A DNA stretch of 64,000 bases, taken from positions 158,023,124-158,087,123 of the forward strand of contig NC_135498.1 of assembly GCF_052857255.1 (NCBI RefSeq), written 5' to 3'. How positions within the stretch are numbered: the stretch's first letter is position 1; every line of letters starts with the position of its first letter. The position numbers and the translations under genes are program-made. This DNA is from Amblyomma americanum. Lineage: Eukaryota > Arthropoda > Arachnida > Ixodida > Ixodidae. The notes beneath the pieces are model-generated. The model ran no database searches and had not been told where the DNA came from. It worked only from the letters and a program-made list of their open reading frames with translations. Below, one piece after another: positions 60,425 through 64,000 of the stretch.

Positions 60425-61120
60425 GGGCCTCTAGAATTTTGCCTCCATCGAAATGCGCCAGATCCCGGCCGGAGCGGTCGAAATTCGATGGAGGCAAAAT
60501 TCTAGGAGCCCGTGTGCTCTGGGATGTCAGTGCCCGTTTAAAAATTCCAGGTGGTCTTAATTTCTGGACCCCTTCATTACGGCGTGCCTCATAGCCTGAG
60601 TCGGTTTGGATGTTAACACCCTCCCCCCTAAAATCTTCTCTAACAGCGCTGTGGAAATATCCAACGAGAGTGGCATACGAGTTTTCATTACCTACGGTTG
60701 CGTACTTGAGCACAAATGATTCTTTAAATTGGGGAATTAAAAAAGAATCCCACAAATCAATTAAGCCGGGCAGGCCGACATTTTTAAGCGGGTGTGGCTA
60801 AAAGACAACATAGTAAAAAAACACTGATGATGTTCAAGTATAAAATAATAAAGAAACTCTCCCTGAAAACAAAGCAAAAACACATAACTGCAGCTGATGA
60901 AACACATTCACCTTAGGAAGAAACGGATGAGCGCTGCACTCACGGCTGGTTCACTGCATCTCTTATAAAAATGGCTTAATGACAGTCTATGCACTTCTTA
61001 GACTCATTGCCTTCATACAGATTTTTCCTTTTGTCTATTCGTAATCTACAGACGATCATTAGACACAAGTCTACTAAAAAGGTGTGGCCATTGTGGCCAT
61101 AAGTCCATAGATTGTCTATC
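60170..61120. repeat. Flank of a duplicated segment (partner at 1-940)
   Basis: Aligned from TTCCATTGGCAGTAGGACCT (against 10 onward) to GCCTATGAAAATGAAAATTG, where the LINE tail begins. Small indels, for example a duplicated GTGGCCATT at 61083 that is single in the first copy. Confidence 0.8.
60425..60511. repeat. Inverted SINE palindrome, second copy
   Basis: 60425-60459 and 60477-60511 are inverted copies with CTAGAATTTTGCCTCC and its complement; corresponds to 254-340. The pairing is equally good here, so the hairpin was present before the segmental duplication. Confidence 0.75.
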
Positions 61121-61124
61121 ACTG

Positions 61125-61280
61125 CCTATGAAAATGAAAATTGGTTTTCGGGGAAAGTAAATGGCGCAGTATTTCTCACATATCGTCGACACCTGAACCG
61201 TGCCGTAAAGGAAGGGATTAAGGAGGGAGTGAAAGAAGAAAGGAAGAAAGAGATGGCCGTAGTGGAGTGGGTTGGTAATA
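61125..61280 (-). repeat. 3' tail of the second I-like LINE copy
   Basis: Same tail as 941-1090 (CCGTGCCGTAAAGGAAGGGA, GAAAGAAGAAAGGAAG, GGCCGTAGTGGAGTGG). Also alike to Ruka-like SINE tails. Confidence 0.7.
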
Positions 61281-61473
61281 ACTTCATTCAAAAGTCCTGC
61301 AGAGCTTTCGCCGACGGGGCTTTAAGTCTCCCTCGTGGGGACGTCGAGGTGTTGCATCGCCGTCGCCTCGCGGGCCTGCCGGTCGGCCCATTGTTGGTCA
61401 CCGAGACGGGCTGCTCAAGGCAGTGGCCCACCGCGGCGGGAGGGTTCCAGAGTTAGCACCGTCAGGGTTTTTG

Positions 61474-63036
61474 CTACAGTACCAGAGCATGTGAGGTAAA
61501 GTTGTTATAGCAATGTGGCAGACCTTGCATATATTCGTCGGGTATGTTCCGGCGTAGAGTCTGGTATTGTGCCGGGTTGGGGTACGTGAGCGTCTGCAGT
61601 TGTCTGAGGGCCACCGCGTGCGCCCTGTCCAGCTTGTCGTTGGGCTGAGGGAACGTTCGGCGGGCCATGCAGAGGGCCTTGGTAATTTCGTTGTATGTGG
61701 TCAAACAGTCTTTGGTGCTTTCCCATGGACGACGGTCGCCGGCGCGGTTCGCAAGCTCGCGCGCCTTGGCGTGTGCCGTCTCGTTTCCGTAGCGATATGT
61801 GTTCGATACTGCTCCCATGTGCGCCGTGTACCATTGGATTCTGGTTTGAAAAGCTTCCTCCCACTGGACATTTCCATTGCTCAGGATTGGGGCCGCTGTC
61901 TGTGAGATTCATCTTTTGGCGAAGTTTTTGACCGTTTGTCGCGAGTCGCAAAAAACTGTGGTGCACGTCGGATCCGTGAGGGCGAGGGCCGCCGCCACTT
62001 CCTCCGCTTCTGCGCGTTCGCACGCTACACTTGCCGTTATGCGCGTTTCGCCGCTCGAATCGACGACCGCAACCGCGAATTGCGAGCGTTCTGCGTATTC
62101 TGCGGCGTCAACGTACCTTGTCCCTGTTTCGTCTCCGTGGCTGTGTAGGAAAGTTCTGGCCCTGGCCACTCTTCTTCCCCGGTTGTGTTCTGGGTGGGCG
62201 TTTCGTGCAATCGGGTCGACTCTTAGGCTTTGTCTGATCGCGTCCAGAACAGCGACTTTCTGGCCTTGCTGTGCATGGTAACGGATGCCGACACTTTCCA
62301 TGATCTGGCATCCTGCTCTCGTGCCCGCTAATCTTTCTAGTTGTGAAGTGCGCTGCGCCTCGGCGATTTCGGTAAGCGTGTTGTGAAGCCCGAGCTGGAG
62401 CAAGCGTTGCGTGCTGGTGGACTCGGGTAGACCCAGTGCTATCTTGTACACCCTGCGGATGAGGACGTTGATCTTGGCTTCTTCTCCCTTGTACGAGTTG
62501 TGGAATGCCGCGACGTACGCTATACGGCTCGTGACGAAAGAGTTTATGAGTCGTGTGAGACTCGCCTCCCTCATTCCGTTTCTTCTGCTGGTGATCCTCT
62601 TGACGATTCGCATGGCGTTAGCCGTCTTGTGCTGTAATTTAGCGATCATTTCTCCGTTGACGCCATTGGATTCGATTATCATGCCAAGGACCCTAATTCT
62701 GTGCACTATCGGGATGGTTGCTTCCTTGCTCGTGCGTAGTCTGATCTCTTCGTATTCTCGTCTAATCGTTGCCGCATTCCGACCACACCCGGTTGGTCTG
62801 CCCCTCTGCGTAGGGCGGTGGAGTAGGAGTTCCGACTTTGTAGGCGAACATCGTAATCCCGTACCCACAAGGTATTCTTCTATTGTCTCGATTGCTGGTT
62901 GCAGTGCCGATTCGATGTGACCGTCGCTGCCTTCGTGCACCCACAGTGTTATGTCGTCGGCGTATATGGTGTGCCGTACGCCTTCGAGTTCTTGTAGCTT
63001 TTCTGTTAGCCCGATCATGACGAGGTTGAAGAGCAT
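61474..63036 (-). pseudogene. I-like LINE ORF2: RT end and RNase H, second copy
   Basis: Open from 63036 to 61909: MLFNLVMIGLTEKLQELEGV, HTIYADDITLWVHEGSDGHI (intact YADD), RPTGCGRNAATIRREYEEIR, then the same RNase H as the first copy (YVDAAEYAERS; AEAEEVAAALAL; VFCDSRQTVKNFAKR). A TGG-to-TGA change stops it at 61909; the frame resumes with WYTAHMGAVSNTYRYGNETA to 61474. Compared with 1291-3465 this copy lacks the nested S4 insertion and keeps YADD, so it is the better reference for the family. Confidence 0.88.
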
Positions 63037-63255
63037 GGGCGAGATGACGGAGCCCTGCGGGGTGCCGGTGCTTCCCAGCGTTCGCTATTCTAGCGGGATA
63101 TCCCCTGCCACTAAAAAAGCTCGCCTATCTGTCAAAAAACCTTTAACGTAGTTGTACGAGCGTACACCCAGGTTTTGCCGCGATATCTGGTGTAAGATCG
63201 CCGAGTGCGCGATTCTATCGAACGCGCTTTAAAGGTCGATGCCGAGAATTGCTAT

Positions 63256-63360
63256 GGACCATAGGGACATAAACACTTGAATGCAGTGGGGTCGTGCGGA
63301 GACCCAGGGGCGTGCCCCGACTTCCTCTCCAACAATAAAGTTTTTCTCTCTCTCTCACTC
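63256..63360 (+). mobile_element. Very short LINE 3' end inserted in LINE RT
   Basis: The first LINE copy is uninterrupted here (GAGAATTGCTCCGGTGCC at 3430). In this copy about 105 bases are inserted after GAGAATTGCT, ending AACAATAAAGTTTTTCTCTC with a TC-rich tail. The insert resembles the last ~90 bases of the I-like LINE at 41082-42930 (GATGCAGTGCGGGACCGCG; CAATAAAGTTTTTC), so it is a strongly 5'-truncated copy of that family in antisense to its host LINE. Confidence 0.78.
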
Positions 63361-64000
63361 TGGTGCCTCTCGTCTTGCCGTCAAGCACTTGCATGGTGCT
63401 TCAGTTGTAACATTGCGTCTTGCGTGGATAATTGGGGGCGGAATCCTATTATGGATGGTGGGTATGCCCCTTTCTGCTCTTAGTGGGCTTGCCAACGGTT
63501 AAGCAGTGCGTGCTTTATGGTCTTGCCGACGCATGACGTTAGGGATATGGGGCGAAGGTTGTCGAGGCTCGGCGGTTTTCCGGGTTTTGGGATTAGTATC
63601 ATTCTCGCAGTTTTCCACTGTTGCGGGAGGCTTCCGCGCTGTCAGCACTCATTGATGAATGCCGTTAACTGTTCCACGGATCGGTCGTCGAGATTCTTTA
63701 GGGCGCGATTCGACACGCCGTCGGGGCCCGGTGCCGATCTGCCGTGGAGGTTCTGCAGCGCCGTCCTCAACTCTTCTACGTTAAAGTCCTTATCCGATTC
63801 TGCGTTCGGATCCCCCACATATGGGCCGTGTTGTGCGGTCGAAGTGTGCGGCAAGTACTTCACTCGTAACCGGACGGTCACTGCATCTTCACCGTGCTTC
63901 TCGAGCTCCTTGTGTAATAGACGTGTGAGGCAGTTCCTCTGGTGGGGCTTGGTCTTCGTTTCGCCCAACAGATGCCTGAGCAGGTTCCAAGATTTCCCGT
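63361..64000 (-). pseudogene. I-like LINE RT, N-terminal part, second copy (runs off the window)
   Basis: NLHGRSAPGPDGVSNRALKN, DDRSVEQLTAFINEC, a shifted WKTARMILIPKPGK block and ETKTKPHQRNCLTRLLHKEL agree with the first copy at 3500-4060. One stop near 63640 divides it. The endonuclease and ORF1 lie beyond 64000. Confidence 0.85.

Noticed and set aside
1..64000. Bacterial symbiont DNA or prophage
   Set aside because: No operons, ribosome-binding sites or long adjacent prokaryotic ORFs; eukaryotic SINEs, LINEs and microsatellites occur throughout.

Overview
This window looks like repeat-dense nuclear DNA from a hard tick (Ixodidae). The basis is the tRNA-headed SINE that matches the ixodid 'Ruka' type (several copies share a CTCAGTGG-type A box and a GGTTCGAACC B box), the RNase H-bearing I-like LINEs, CR1/Jockey-like and RTE-like LINE remnants, Ty3/gypsy and Penelope-like elements. 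I see no rRNA, no genuine tRNA gene, no CRISPR array and no prokaryotic operon. Almost every recognisable coding region belongs to a transposable element and nearly all are broken.

Layout. 1-5.8 kb: I-like LINE on the minus strand, with a 0.9 kb flank. The same flank plus LINE reappears, same orientation, at 60.2-64.0 kb. 6.1-8.1 kb: Ty3/gypsy fragment whose RT is split by a tRNA-derived SINE. 8.1-14.3 kb: modular repeat units (blocks X, Y, T, C, D and a tRNA-Ala-like SINE), an RTE 3' end, and a Penelope-like insertion at 11.0-12.0 kb with perfect 105-bp inverted terminal repeats. 14.5-15.5 kb: LINE tail and gypsy LTR/gag fragment. 15.5-21.2 kb: AT-rich, repeat-poor stretch and a GC-richer uncharacterised stretch. 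21.3-27.9 kb: a complete but decayed LTR retrotransposon with integrase placed before reverse transcriptase (Gmr1-like) and a SCAN-like capsid. 28.2-41.1 kb: two more runs of the modular repeat; the second is split by a 2.7 kb TIR-flanked insertion (36125-38848) that carries a possible host-derived membrane/secreted protein exon. 41.1-43.6 kb: I-like LINE, a very long tetranucleotide microsatellite, SINEs. 43.6-49.1 kb: more modular repeat and a CR1/Jockey-like LINE. 49.1-55.5 kb: near full-length I-like LINE with both ORFs, and another LINE tail. 55.5-60.2 kb: SINE and LINE-tail fragments.

How it fits together. The region grew by nested insertion and duplication. Empty-site comparison between repeat copies gives clear target-site duplications for several insertions (Penelope-like element, TIR element, four SINEs, one LINE). 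The 3' tail of the Ruka-like SINE matches the 3' end of the I-like LINE, suggesting that this LINE supplies the SINE's retrotransposition machinery. The best host-gene candidate is the single-exon ORF at 36995-37534.
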